Of a DNA stretch of 64,000 nucleotides, positions 16,621 through 25,513 are shown piece by piece. Source of the DNA: an uncultured Bacteroides sp. (lineage in GTDB: Bacteria; Bacteroidota; Bacteroidia; Bacteroidales; Bacteroidaceae); assembly GCF_963677715.1 (NCBI RefSeq), contig NZ_OY782495.1, forward strand, positions 2,718,001-2,782,000. Reading direction: 5' to 3'. Within the stretch, counting starts at the first letter, position 1, and every line of letters begins with the position of its first letter. The notes under the pieces are model-generated. The model ran no database searches. It saw nothing but the letters and a program-made list of their open reading frames with translations, and was not told the origin of the DNA. The position numbers and the translations under genes were made by a program.

Positions 16621-17826
16621 CTATGAACGGCTAATCTTTCCTGAATAAATACCTTTCTCATAAATGCCTTCAGTACATTTTTCCAAATCACGAATAATGG
16701 TCATATCCATTATATTGGTATAAACTTGCGTCGTTCTAATACTTTTATGTCCCAGTAATTTCTGTACAGTGGTAATATTTACTCCACTATATATTAATAA
16801 AGTAGCATTTGTATGACGCGCTGTATGGAAGGATATATGTTTCGATATTCCAGATAGCTTTGAAATTTTTATGAGATCTTTATTTATATTAGAATTATCA
16901 CGTAGTTTAAAGAAATCAGATATGTTACTCATATGTCTTTCCAATATAGGAATAGATTTGCCATCAAAAAGCAAATAAAGAGGTAAACGTACTTCAGTTT
17001 TAGTTTTTACGGACTTATATATTAACCATGTTTCTTTATTTAGAAGGATAAAATTATCGAGCGTTAAATTTATAAAGTCAGAATATCGTAATCCGGCGTA
17101 ACAACAAAAGAGAAAAGCATCTAGTGTACTCTGTAACTTTGTATTATTTCCCGTTAATTTTAGTTTTTCCAATGCTTCTAGTTCATCAGGAGATAAGTGC
17201 GTATGAGCATTTTCAATTGTTTTTATTTTATATTTTCTAAATGCATATTTCTGTATATTCATATAGTCTTTATTAATAGCCACATTGATATATCGTTTTA
17301 AATGTTTCATGTGCTTGGCTATTGTGTTTATATGATAACCTTTTGATCGTAGATGAAATTCAAATGAAGATATAAATTCAAAAGTTAAATCAGAAAAGAG
17401 AATATTCTTTTTATACTGGTTTAACAATCTGTAGGTCGAAAGATGATTCCTTTTAGTACTTTCATTAAGAGACGAATTAATTATTTCGTCTCTTAAAAAT
17501 GAGAGAAAAGAGAGATCTTCCTTGTGCGGCAAAAGAGCTTCTTTTAATGCATCCAATGTTATAGTCTTACCTTGTTGCCATAAACTTAGTTCCTCCTTTT
17601 CAAGCAAAGCTATATGTTCATAAAGCATTCTGTTTAAAGCTTCTGCATTAGGATGATCTTTTATTAATTGCCTTTTATTATCCCATTGCATTGGCGTAAG
17701 ATAAATTTTTGTTGAGAAATATTTTCTTCTTTTATTTAAATAAGCCTCTACTTGTACTAAAGCCATCCCTCTCTCGTTAAGGCTTCGTCTTCTATTAAAT
17801 ACCAGGTTATAGATTATCTTGTCCAT
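16621..17826 (-). CDS. tyrosine recombinase (SusC/SusD DNA invertase)
   Basis: A 401-residue tyrosine recombinase. It has an N-terminal arm-type domain (about 1-100), a SAM-like core-binding domain (about 105-200, with STYRLLNQYKK and NTIAKHMKHLKRYI) and a catalytic domain (about 210-385). The catalytic set is complete: Arg247 (AGLRYSD), Lys274/276 (VKTKT), His334 and Arg337 (HTARHT), His360 (LLGHKS) and Tyr369 (TQVYT). It lies wholly between the 112-bp inverted repeats and points away from the SusC promoter, so it inverts with the segment. No other phage or conjugative genes are nearby, which argues for a dedicated invertase rather than an element integrase. No clean -7 box was seen upstream. 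Confidence 0.92.
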   Translation of the reverse strand: MDKIIYNLVFNRRRSLNERGMALVQVEAYLNKRRKYFSTKIYLTPMQWDNKRQLIKDHPNAEALNRMLYEHIALLEKEELSLWQQGKTITLDALKEALLPHKEDLSFLSFLRDEIINSSLNESTKRNHLSTYRLLNQYKKNILFSDLTFEFISSFEFHLRSKGYHINTIAKHMKHLKRYINVAINKDYMNIQKYAFRKYKIKTIENAHTHLSPDELEALEKLKLTGNNTKLQSTLDAFLFCCYAGLRYSDFINLTLDNFILLNKETWLIYKSVKTKTEVRLPLYLLFDGKSIPILERHMSNISDFFKLRDNSNINKDLIKISKLSGISKHISFHTARHTNATLLIYSGVNITTVQKLLGHKSIRTTQVYTNIMDMTIIRDLEKCTEGIYEKGIYSGKISRS

Positions 17827-18453
17827 TTTTTAATTAATAATGTTATTGAATATCACTCTTATTTATTATTGGTCTTTGTTGTTGTTCTCGTCTTAGGCTT
17901 ATTACTAGTTTAGTATAGCTGCTAGCACTGTTTTTCTTTTAAATAGGTTTAAAATAGTTATTACCGTTTTTTATATAGGTAAATGCATCTAGTAGCACAT
18001 AGCTACTTGATCAGAGTTTTCAGAACTATTTTTTTGAATTTGTTTTCTGTCGCGCTTCTTTGCCACATATGCCTAAAAATGTCTATTATAGACTTTCTAG
18101 TAAGCAGAGTTGTTACACAAATAGAATGCAAATATGGAAAATAATACGTCCAAACAAACTATAATATCTATAAACCTTTTAAACTTACCTCACCTCATTT
18201 GTTAATTCATTTAGAAAAAGGTTACAAATATCCTGACTGAGTATAAACAAAAAGCAAAAAGAATAGCTTTAGACTTTGTTTCATATCTAAAGTGAATCAA
18301 AGGAGGATAAAAAGATAGCATTTTAGTATTATCAACTTGATAGCTAATGAGCTATATTAATGATTTAATAAGAGTATTTCTATGCTAAACAACATAAAAT
18401 TCTATTTTTATTATAACAGATTGTTGGAGTTGCAAGGTTTTTTATAAAAAAGA
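17827..18453. other. long noncoding stretch inside the invertible segment
   Basis: About 630 bp of AT-rich sequence between the divergent recombinase gene and the SusC promoter. I find no open frame of note and no perfect TAnnTTTG box for the recombinase. Small inverted repeats are present, for example GTCTA-TTA-TAGAC at 18081-18093. It may hold binding sites for a regulator, but none is recognisable. Confidence 0.5.
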
Positions 18454-18483
18454 TTGTTGTTTTCAGTTTTATTAATAAATTTG
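18454..18483 (+). promoter_or_regulatory. switch promoter driving the active SusC operon
   Basis: TTG (18454-18456), a 19-nt spacer and TAAATTTG (18476-18483) match the Bacteroides consensus. Transcription should begin near 18490, giving a 5' UTR of about 50 nt to the ATG at 18540. It lies inside the invertible segment, so its direction decides which SusC/SusD pair is expressed. Confidence 0.8.
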
Positions 18484-18539
18484 CATTTTGTTAGAGTAAT
18501 GAAACAATTAATGTTAAGTTGAATTTTAAGAGAGAATTT

Positions 18540-21500
18540 ATGAAAAGAAAATTAATGTTGTTATTAACCTGCCTTTTTGTAGGCGTAGGTTTGGTAACTG
18601 CTCAAACTCAAAGAGTGACAGGTGTTGTCACTTCAGAGGAAGACGGGCTACCAGTTGTAGGAGCCTCTATTTTAGTGAAGGGTACTAGCGTTGGTACTAT
18701 AACTGACGTAGATGGTAATTTCACATTGTCTAATATACCAGGTTCTGCAAAGACTTTGCAGATTTCATATATTGGTATGCAGACCCAGGAAGTGGCAATT
18801 AAACCTACGCTAAAGGTAGTATTGAAATCTGATGCAAAGGTATTGGATGAAGTAATAATTGTGGCATACGGTCAGCAAAAGAAGTCATCATTTACAGGGT
18901 CTGCTGGCGTTGTTAATTCTGAAAAACTTTCAGAGCGTGTTGTCTCTAATATTACCAATGCTGTCTCGGGTCAGATTGCTGGTGTTCAGTCTGTTAACAA
19001 TAGTGGTCAACCTGGTTCTTCAGCCACAATTCGTATTCGTGGTATCGGATCTATGAGTTCCAGTAATGCTCCATTATATGTAGTTGATGGGGTTCCATAC
19101 GATAGTGATATTTCAGCAATTAATCCACAGGATATTGAATCCATGACCGTTCTGAAAGATGCGTCTGCAAATGCAATTTATGGTGCACGTGGTGCCAACG
19201 GCGTTATCTTAATTACTACAAAAACGGGAAAAAGTGGTAGTGCTAAAGTTACTTTTGATGCTAAATGGGGATCAAACTCGCGTATGATTCCTCAATATGA
19301 TGTTATTGGGACAGGGGAGTATTATGAAACACAATATAAAGCATTGTATAACTCAAAAGCTTATGCTGGGAGTTCTTCTTCCGTTGCTTTTGATTATGCT
19401 GACAAAACCTTGTTAGATTCAAAAAATGGTGGTTTAGGTTATTTGGTATATACAGTTCCTACGGGAGAAAAACTAATTGGCACTAATTTTAAATTAAATC
19501 CAAATGCAAAACTTGGCTATTCTGATGGTACCTATTATTATAAGCCAGATGATTGGTACAATGAAATATTTGGAAGTAATCTGCGTCAGGAGTACAATGC
19601 AAGTGTTGCTGGGGGGTCTGAAAAAATAAATTATTATACGAGCGTTGGATATCTAGACGATTCTGGTCTAATTGCCAATTCTGCGTTTAAGCGTTATACA
19701 GGCCGTGCGAAAGTTGATTATCAGGCAAAAAAATGGCTAAAGGTGGGAACTAATTTGGCATATGCTTATACTGATTCAGAGTCTCCTGAGTCTCAGAGTG
19801 CTGATAGTTGGGGTAGTTCCGGCAATTTATTCTATGTAGTCAACACACTTGCTCCTATTTATCCAATGTATGTACGAAATGAAGATGGAAGTATTGCACA
19901 TGATTCAACTACTGGATATAAAGTATATGATTCGGGAAATAACACTAATTTCTCTCGCCCGAGTTTGACTGGTAATGCTGCTCGTGATATAGATTTGAAT
20001 CGTCAGCATAACTATATTGACAATCTTTCGGGAAAGTGGTATGCACAGATTAATCCTATAGAAGGGCTTACATTAACAGCAAATATAGCAGTGAATGTAC
20101 AGAATCAACGTTTGAACGAGTTATTTAGCCGTTTTGGCAGCAGTTCTGCTTCGGATGGTATTGCTTATGTTGAAAGTGATCGCTCTTTTGGAGTTAACAA
20201 TCAATATTTGGCTAGTTATACAAAAGCAATTGCAGAGAAACACAATATAGATTTATTGATAGGTTACGAACAATATCGTTATAAAGATCAGGTATTATAT
20301 GGTCAAAATACAAACCTCTATGATCCTTTCATCGGAGAATTAAACAATGCTACGGGTACCTCACAAAAAGTGGCTAAATCTTATACCGATAATTATATGA
20401 CAGAAGGTATTCTTAGTCGCGTTCAATATAATTATGATGGTAAATATTTCTTTAGTGGCTCTTTCCGGCGCGATGCTTCTTCTCGTTTTGCAGAAGGTCA
20501 CCGTTGGGGTAACTTCGGTAGTGTAGGGGCGGCGTGGTTGATTACGCAGGAAAAATTTATGAAGCCGACGAATGATTGGTTGAATTCTTTGAAATTTAAA
20601 ATTAGCTGGGGACAACAAGGTAATGATGGGTTATTGAGAACTGTAAATGGTGTGTCTCGTGATAACTGGTATGCTTATAAGGACCAATATAACGTTAGCT
20701 ATAATGAGCAAACCCAGCAATATTCTTTGGTTTTGGCATATAAGGGTAAGGAAGATATTACTTGGGAGACCTCTTATTCTTTTAACACTGGATTTGATTT
20801 TGAATTGTTTAATAACAAGTTGAATGGTTCGATTGAATATTTCAGTCGTAAGACTACTAATTTGTTGTATAATAAACCAGTGCCTCTTTCTTCTGGTATT
20901 TCTACAGGTTACGTTCCAACTAATGTTGGTTCTATTATAAATAAAGGTATTGAATTGGATTTGAATAGTACTATTGTAAAAAATAATGATTTGGAATGGG
21001 ACTTGAATTTTAATCTCACTCATTATTCGAACAAAATACTTTCATTGGATGCTGATTTGGAGGCTGCCGGAGGGCAAAAAGGTTCGTACTACATTTACCG
21101 TGTTGGCGGATCTTTATACAACTCATATCTGAAAACATATGTAGGCGTTGACCCTGATACGGGTGAAGCTCTTTACTATGTCGACCCTGATAATGGTGAC
21201 TATACTAAAACTGCTAATTATGAAGATGCCAAACAAGCTGATCAAGGATCCACACTTCCAACAGTTTATGGAGGCTTTGGGACAACATTAAGATTTCATG
21301 GCTTTGATCTCTCTGCACAGATAGCATATCAATTAGGCGGAAAATATTATGATGGTGCTTATCAGACATATATGCATAATGGAGGTGACGGTATGCAAGG
21401 TACTAATTGGTCGACAGACATTAGAAATGCGTGGACACCTACTAATAGGTATACAAATGTACCTCGTTTGGATGCTTCTGATCCATGCTACCAATATGAC

Positions 21501-21773
21501 TCAAGCCGTTTTCTTGTAAGCTCTGACTACTTGAGCTTAAATAACATTACTTTAGGTTATACTCTATCAAAACGTTCTTTGAATGCGCTCGGGATATCCA
21601 ATCTTCGCCTATATGTGACAGCAGATAATGTCGCTCTATTATCAGCTCGTAAAGGCCTTGACTCTCGTCAAAGCTTGGGTGTTGGTAGTTCTACTGCTGG
21701 TAGTGGAGCCGAGACAACAAGTTCTTATTCTGCCATGCGTACGATAGCTGGAGGTATTACGGTTACATTCTAA
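18540..21773 (+). CDS. SusC-like TonB-dependent transporter, currently expressed partner of the switch
   Basis: A 1077-residue SusC-family transporter. I chose ATG 18540 (MKRKLMLLLTCLFVG); an in-frame TTG seven codons earlier is less likely. Order: signal peptide (about 1-22), carboxypeptidase-regulatory-like domain (about 25-95, VTGVVTSEEDGLPVVGASIL to the VVLKSD segment), TonB box (VLDEVIIVAYG, about 101-111), plug (about 115-230) and 22-strand-type barrel ending AGGITVTF. There is no STN domain, so no anti-sigma signalling is expected. Codons 68-105 lie in the right inverted repeat. Everything upstream sits in the invertible segment and would be lost from this gene on inversion. SusD and a lipoprotein follow. 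Substrate unknown. Confidence 0.95.
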   Translation: MKRKLMLLLTCLFVGVGLVTAQTQRVTGVVTSEEDGLPVVGASILVKGTSVGTITDVDGNFTLSNIPGSAKTLQISYIGMQTQEVAIKPTLKVVLKSDAKVLDEVIIVAYGQQKKSSFTGSAGVVNSEKLSERVVSNITNAVSGQIAGVQSVNNSGQPGSSATIRIRGIGSMSSSNAPLYVVDGVPYDSDISAINPQDIESMTVLKDASANAIYGARGANGVILITTKTGKSGSAKVTFDAKWGSNSRMIPQYDVIGTGEYYETQYKALYNSKAYAGSSSSVAFDYADKTLLDSKNGGLGYLVYTVPTGEKLIGTNFKLNPNAKLGYSDGTYYYKPDDWYNEIFGSNLRQEYNASVAGGSEKINYYTSVGYLDDSGLIANSAFKRYTGRAKVDYQAKKWLKVGTNLAYAYTDSESPESQSADSWGSSGNLFYVVNTLAPIYPMYVRNEDGSIAHDSTTGYKVYDSGNNTNFSRPSLTGNAARDIDLNRQHNYIDNLSGKWYAQINPIEGLTLTANIAVNVQNQRLNELFSRFGSSSASDGIAYVESDRSFGVNNQYLASYTKAIAEKHNIDLLIGYEQYRYKDQVLYGQNTNLYDPFIGELNNATGTSQKVAKSYTDNYMTEGILSRVQYNYDGKYFFSGSFRRDASSRFAEGHRWGNFGSVGAAWLITQEKFMKPTNDWLNSLKFKISWGQQGNDGLLRTVNGVSRDNWYAYKDQYNVSYNEQTQQYSLVLAYKGKEDITWETSYSFNTGFDFELFNNKLNGSIEYFSRKTTNLLYNKPVPLSSGISTGYVPTNVGSIINKGIELDLNSTIVKNNDLEWDLNFNLTHYSNKILSLDADLEAAGGQKGSYYIYRVGGSLYNSYLKTYVGVDPDTGEALYYVDPDNGDYTKTANYEDAKQADQGSTLPTVYGGFGTTLRFHGFDLSAQIAYQLGGKYYDGAYQTYMHNGGDGMQGTNWSTDIRNAWTPTNRYTNVPRLDASDPCYQYDSSRFLVSSDYLSLNNITLGYTLSKRSLNALGISNLRLYVTADNVALLSARKGLDSRQSLGVGSSTAGSGAETTSSYSAMRTIAGGITVTF
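18742..18853 (+). repeat. inverted repeat, right copy (IR-R), 112 bp
   Basis: It pairs with 16375-16486. The five differences fall at 18791, 18818, 18821, 18841 and 18845. Four of them are silent in the SusC frame and one gives Val versus Ala. The first 49 bp are identical in both copies. Confidence 0.95.
18744..18762. promoter_or_regulatory. palindromic core in IR-R (candidate recombinase site)
   Basis: Same 19-bp TCTGCAAAG-A-CTTTGCAGA palindrome as at 16466-16484, here coding for Ser-Ala-Lys-Thr-Leu-Gln of SusC. Confidence 0.55.
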
Positions 21774-21794
21774 ATTTTATTAAGGAGATATTTT

Positions 21795-23432
21795 ATGAAA
21801 CAATATAAACTTGTATATTTTGCTCTGAGTTGTGCGGTTTTATCTGCATGCTCAGATTTTAATGATATGGACAGCGAAGGGTACCAAATAACTGGTGACC
21901 AAGTTAATCAAACTAATGAGGTTGTGCCTTCACGTGTAGAGGCTAGTATTGCTGGTATGTATAGCTATATGGGAACAGTGTGTGCCGCATTCCCTGCGTC
22001 TGTTCGTGATGATGATGGCGGTTATCCTACAGTTTGTCTGTCACAGGATCTGAATGGTTCGGATATGGTGTGTGCTAATTCTGGTTATAACTGGTTCTCT
22101 GTTAGTAGCCAATATAACGACCGTACTTATACTTACGCTAATCCTCTAGCTCGATATGCAATTTTCTATAATCAATTGAAACTTGCAAATGATATAATTG
22201 CCTCTATTGACTCTACCACTACAAATGATGAGTTGAAAAGTTATTTGGGGCAAGCTAAAGCTATCAGGGCTTTTGATTATTTAGGGTTAGTACATTACTT
22301 TCAGTATAATTATTCTACAAGTGCTGATAAACCTTGTGTTCCACTTGTAACAGAGAAAACCACAAACTTTACAAATAACCCGCGTGCTACAGTGAAGGAG
22401 GTTTATTCTCAGATTATGGACGATTTGAATGCTGCAATTGATCTACTCAGTGATTATGATCGTAAGGACGACAAGGGTCGAATTAATCAACAAGTAGCTT
22501 ACGGACTTCGAGCACGTGCAAACTTGTATACAGAGAATTGGGCTGCTGCCGTAGCTGATGCAGACAAGGCTATGCAGGGGTATACTCCATATAGCAGTGA
22601 AGAGGTGAACCAACCGGGTTTTGATGTCGTTGATCATAGTTGGATATGGGGCATTGTTGTTTCTACTACAAATGTGGAAAAGAACAGATATGCTACTGTT
22701 GCCGCTCACTTAAGTTCTTTTTCTTCTGATGGTTATGCTGCTGGTGTTGGAGTTTATAAACGCATAAACACTTTGTTATATAGAAAGATATCCAATACAG
22801 ATGTTCGTAAAGGTTGGTGGGTTGATGCTAATCTTCATTCCGATGCATTGAAGAATGTAAAATGGGGAGATGCACAAGGAGATGCAGTTTCTGGACTTGT
22901 AATTAAAGATGTAAAAGTTGCCTTTGATCCTTATACAACTGTGAAATTTGGTATTAAGAGTGGTATAGGAACTAATGTGAACGATAATGATTGGCCTTTG
23001 ATGCGTGTTGAAGAAATGATGCTTATTAAGGCTGAAGGCTTGGCGATGGTAAATAGTACTTTTAATGAAGGTAAACAGTTTCTTGAGAATTTTGTAAAGA
23101 CTTACCGTGATCCTAATTATACATGTGCTGCTTCTACAGCGGAAGCATTGCAAAATGAAATATGGTTTCAGCGTCGTGTAGAACTCTGGGGAGAAGGTTT
23201 CGCGATGGTTGATATTATGCGTTTGCATAAACCTGTTGTTCGTTTCCATGGAGATAATTATGAAAACTGGCCTGATGCATTCTGCTTTAATATAACTCCA
23301 GATGATCCATGGTTGTTGCTCCGTATTCCGCAGAAAGAAGTCAATAACAATTCTGGCATTGTAAATAATGAGGGAGGTAACCAACCTTCTCCTGGGCAGA
23401 ATCCAAGTCTGAGAGACGGTGTGACAGACTAA
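21795..23432 (+). CDS. SusD/RagB-family lipoprotein of the active (right) SusC/D pair
   Basis: A 545-residue SusD-family surface lipoprotein with lipobox VLSAC (Cys19) and an acidic stretch after it (SDFNDMDSEG). Typical SusD segments are LGQAKAIRAFDYLGLVHYFQ, RINQQVAYGLRARANLYTENW and MRVEEMMLIKAEGLA, followed by the C-terminal WFQRRVELWGEGFAMVDIMR. SusD proteins cap the SusC barrel and capture the nutrient. It starts 21 nt after SusC. Its sequence differs widely from the SusD at 11842, so the switch would exchange binding specificity and not merely duplicate it. No glycoside hydrolases or peptidases accompany it. Confidence 0.93.
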   Translation: MKQYKLVYFALSCAVLSACSDFNDMDSEGYQITGDQVNQTNEVVPSRVEASIAGMYSYMGTVCAAFPASVRDDDGGYPTVCLSQDLNGSDMVCANSGYNWFSVSSQYNDRTYTYANPLARYAIFYNQLKLANDIIASIDSTTTNDELKSYLGQAKAIRAFDYLGLVHYFQYNYSTSADKPCVPLVTEKTTNFTNNPRATVKEVYSQIMDDLNAAIDLLSDYDRKDDKGRINQQVAYGLRARANLYTENWAAAVADADKAMQGYTPYSSEEVNQPGFDVVDHSWIWGIVVSTTNVEKNRYATVAAHLSSFSSDGYAAGVGVYKRINTLLYRKISNTDVRKGWWVDANLHSDALKNVKWGDAQGDAVSGLVIKDVKVAFDPYTTVKFGIKSGIGTNVNDNDWPLMRVEEMMLIKAEGLAMVNSTFNEGKQFLENFVKTYRDPNYTCAASTAEALQNEIWFQRRVELWGEGFAMVDIMRLHKPVVRFHGDNYENWPDAFCFNITPDDPWLLLRIPQKEVNNNSGIVNNEGGNQPSPGQNPSLRDGVTD

Positions 23433-23456
23433 TGTTTAATCTAAAAAGATGAAAAA

Positions 23457-24263
23457 ATGAAATTACTAAATAATTTGTTTCTTGTATTAGCGGGTATTAC
23501 TGTTTTTACATTGACTGCTTGTGGTGATGATGATAATTACTCTCCAGGGGAAGTCACAAATGAGGAGGGCCTGAATGTCTATTTTGAGGCGTCTAATAAT
23601 TCATCTCCCGTTTTGGGGCCTACCGATACCGAATTTACTCTGACAGTTTCTCGTAACAAAAAAGGCAGTGCGATTTCTGTACCGCTGGAAGTGTCTAAGG
23701 TGTACGCTGATTTATTTACAGTCCCTTCATCTGTTGATTTTGAGGCGGATGAGGATACTAAGACCATAACTATTAAAGTTAGTGATAAAATGGAGATGTT
23801 TACTTCGTATCATTTGGCATTAAGTTTGGACCCTTCGTATACATTACCTTATGTGTCGAACCCGGATGCGTATCCTAATATGGAATTGAACATAGTTAAA
23901 GAAGACTATGCACCTTATGCAGAGGGTACTTATATATCTGAAGGATGGGAGACGAATGAAAATGTCACATTAGAGTACTCGGAGATATTAGATAATTATC
24001 GATTGAAATCTTGCTGGGGTGAGGGGACTGGGAATGTTGTCTTTACATGGGATGGAACTTCGGAAGTTAAATTGGTAACGACTTCTATACCTACAGGGCT
24101 CATTGATAGTGATTATGGAGCTGTTACTGTACTCGAATCAGATGAAAATCCTTGTACATATGATGGAGCAACTAAGACGTTTACGTTTCCACTTGAGTGG
24201 ACTGTAAGTGCTGGTAGTTATGGTGTTTATAATGACTTCTTTACTATAGAATCGATGCATTGA
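23457..24263 (+). CDS. surface lipoprotein, third gene of the active SusC/D operon
   Basis: A 268-residue lipoprotein with lipobox LTAC (Cys22) followed by GDDDNY, which fits the surface-export signal. Residues about 35-150 look like a beta-sandwich of Calx-beta or Ig type (FTLTVSRNKKGSAISVPLEV and DEDTKTITIKV), and the C-terminal part (about 155-268) is Trp- and Tyr-rich and beta-predicted. Its place after SusC-SusD is that of SusE/SusF-like accessory binding proteins. The left-hand SusC/D pair has no counterpart. A strong terminator follows. Ligand unknown. Confidence 0.82.
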   Translation: MKLLNNLFLVLAGITVFTLTACGDDDNYSPGEVTNEEGLNVYFEASNNSSPVLGPTDTEFTLTVSRNKKGSAISVPLEVSKVYADLFTVPSSVDFEADEDTKTITIKVSDKMEMFTSYHLALSLDPSYTLPYVSNPDAYPNMELNIVKEDYAPYAEGTYISEGWETNENVTLEYSEILDNYRLKSCWGEGTGNVVFTWDGTSEVKLVTTSIPTGLIDSDYGAVTVLESDENPCTYDGATKTFTFPLEWTVSAGSYGVYNDFFTIESMH

Positions 24264-24292
24264 TTTGAGTGCTGATTCTTGAATCTATACTA

Positions 24293-24333
24293 ACGGCAGT
24301 GGTAATCTATTTAAGTTATCATTGCCGTTATTT
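24293..24333 (+). terminator. rho-independent terminator of the active SusC/D operon
   Basis: ACGGCAGTGGTAA pairs with TTATCATTGCCGT (two G-U pairs) around a 10-nt loop, followed by TATTTTT. The remaining bases to 24579 show no gene, repeat or recognisable signal. Confidence 0.8.
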
Positions 24334-24579
24334 TTACAGGAAAAACGTAATCACTGTAATCAATCTTTTAGAGTATTTATTTCATATTTATCTTTCCCAC
24401 AAAAAAAAAGTTGTGTAGAATTTGCAATTATTTCAAGCTTGTGATTGCGATCAATTCAGAGACTTTCAGGTAGTGGACTTTTTCTTTAATGGATTTGTTA
24501 CTAGGGTCAAATTTTACTATTGGCAAGAAGGACTTAAGGAAAAACTTGTTCATCGTAATTTTTTTACTATAAGATTGCG

Positions 24580-24981
24580 TTATATTCTGGTGAAATAATA
24601 TACATATGTTGTTTTGTCTTTATTTATGTTAAGGCATTTAATTTTGTTCTTTGACTGTTCCTTAATTTGGTATAACATTGTTGTATTTCTATCTAAGTCT
24701 TTAATGGTCAATGACTTTTCATTTAGAAGCCATGTAATATTGCTATTTTCCTTATCAGATTGCACGCTACTTATTCCTGTTCCATCAGCTTTTAGTGTGA
24801 GGAATTGTTCTAAGGCATCAACCCAAAATTCTTTTCCGTTATTGTCATACCCGTTGTAGGTGTATACTCTCCATGTCCCTATAAGGGATGATGATTTAAT
24901 GTCGTCATTGTCGTTGCTGCATGCTGTAAAAGCGAAAATCGAAAGAAAAAGAGCAATAATTAGAGATTTAGTTGATTTCAT
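24580..24981 (-). CDS. lipocalin-like lipoprotein, hypothetical
   Basis: A 133-residue lipoprotein with lipobox AFTAC (Cys21) followed by SNDNDD. The mature part opens with LIGTWRVYTYNGYD and has a repeated beta pattern (FLTLKADGTG, ITWLLNEKSLTI, TTYVYYF), the profile of small lipocalin-like domains common in Bacteroides. It is transcribed alone and away from the SusC/D operon. No function can be assigned. Confidence 0.75.
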   Translation of the reverse strand: MKSTKSLIIALFLSIFAFTACSNDNDDIKSSSLIGTWRVYTYNGYDNNGKEFWVDALEQFLTLKADGTGISSVQSDKENSNITWLLNEKSLTIKDLDRNTTMLYQIKEQSKNKIKCLNINKDKTTYVYYFTRI

Positions 24982-25481
24982 AACTGTTTAGCTTAATTAA
25001 TAAATATATGATTATATTTATTAAATACAAAATAATGTATAAGGTTGCATCTGTTCTGTTTTTTTAACGCATTGATAGCGATCAATATTATCTTGTGCAT
25101 TTTCATGAGAATGGTTTCGGCGTGGCTGATCTTTTTGATAAGTACTATTATTGAAGTCTTAAGTAATTTATCTTTTTCTTGTAAAATTGTTGGGTAATGA
25201 ATTTGATGTCTGCTCTTAATATAAGTAAGTGATATAGATTCTTTTCTCTAAATGGGTTTGTCTTAAAATTATATGATTATGATGAACTTGGAACCTAGGA
25301 TTGGCGATTGTTTTATGATAAAGTAGCCAAATCTGCCTATTTCATTGAAAGTCTTCTACTAAAAGCAATAATAGTATGTCAGGACATCTTGCCACAGAGA
25401 TCTATGATATGAATGGAATATGATATTCTGATGCCTATTCGTAAATTTCTCTTGGAATGTGAATAATGGAAACAAAATAAC
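24982..25481. other. AT-rich intergenic region, no intact gene
   Basis: About 500 bp with stops in all frames. A stretch near 25250-25380 translates in one frame to a broken sequence faintly like the end of an RHS core (YDYDELG, stop, DWRLFYDKVAK), but the match is too weak to annotate. Otherwise nothing is seen before the hflX promoter. Confidence 0.4.
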
Positions 25482-25489
25482 TATATTTG
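25482..25489 (+). promoter_or_regulatory. -7 box for hflX
   Basis: TATATTTG 24 nt upstream of the hflX ATG. No clear -33 TTG is present. Confidence 0.5.
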
Positions 25490-25513
25490 CCTTTCTAATT
25501 AGAAAGGTAAGCA

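Larger units (their letters stand above)
16487..18741. mobile_element. invertible DNA segment (about 2.26 kb) switching two SusC/SusD operons
   Basis: The segment between the two 112-bp inverted repeats holds, left to right, the recombinase terminator, the tyrosine recombinase gene, a long AT-rich noncoding stretch, the SusC promoter and the first 67 codons of SusC (signal peptide plus most of the N-terminal domain). Inversion maps position x to 35228 minus x, so the promoter would move to about 16745-16774 facing left and drive the left SusC-SusD pair. Both junctions keep the reading frame. This resembles the SusC/SusD phase variation by tyrosine recombinases known in Bacteroides fragilis. 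Structure is seen; active inversion is inferred. Confidence 0.88.

Noticed and set aside
16621-17826. Tyrosine recombinase as the integrase of a phage, conjugative or integrative element
   Set aside because: No capsid, relaxase, mobilisation or excision genes are nearby, and the recombinase sits exactly between the two SusC inverted repeats with its own terminator. A dedicated invertase explains the layout better.
18519-18539. TTG start seven codons upstream for the right SusC
   Set aside because: The ATG at 18540 directly starts a normal signal peptide (MKRKLMLLL); the extra residues add nothing recognisable.
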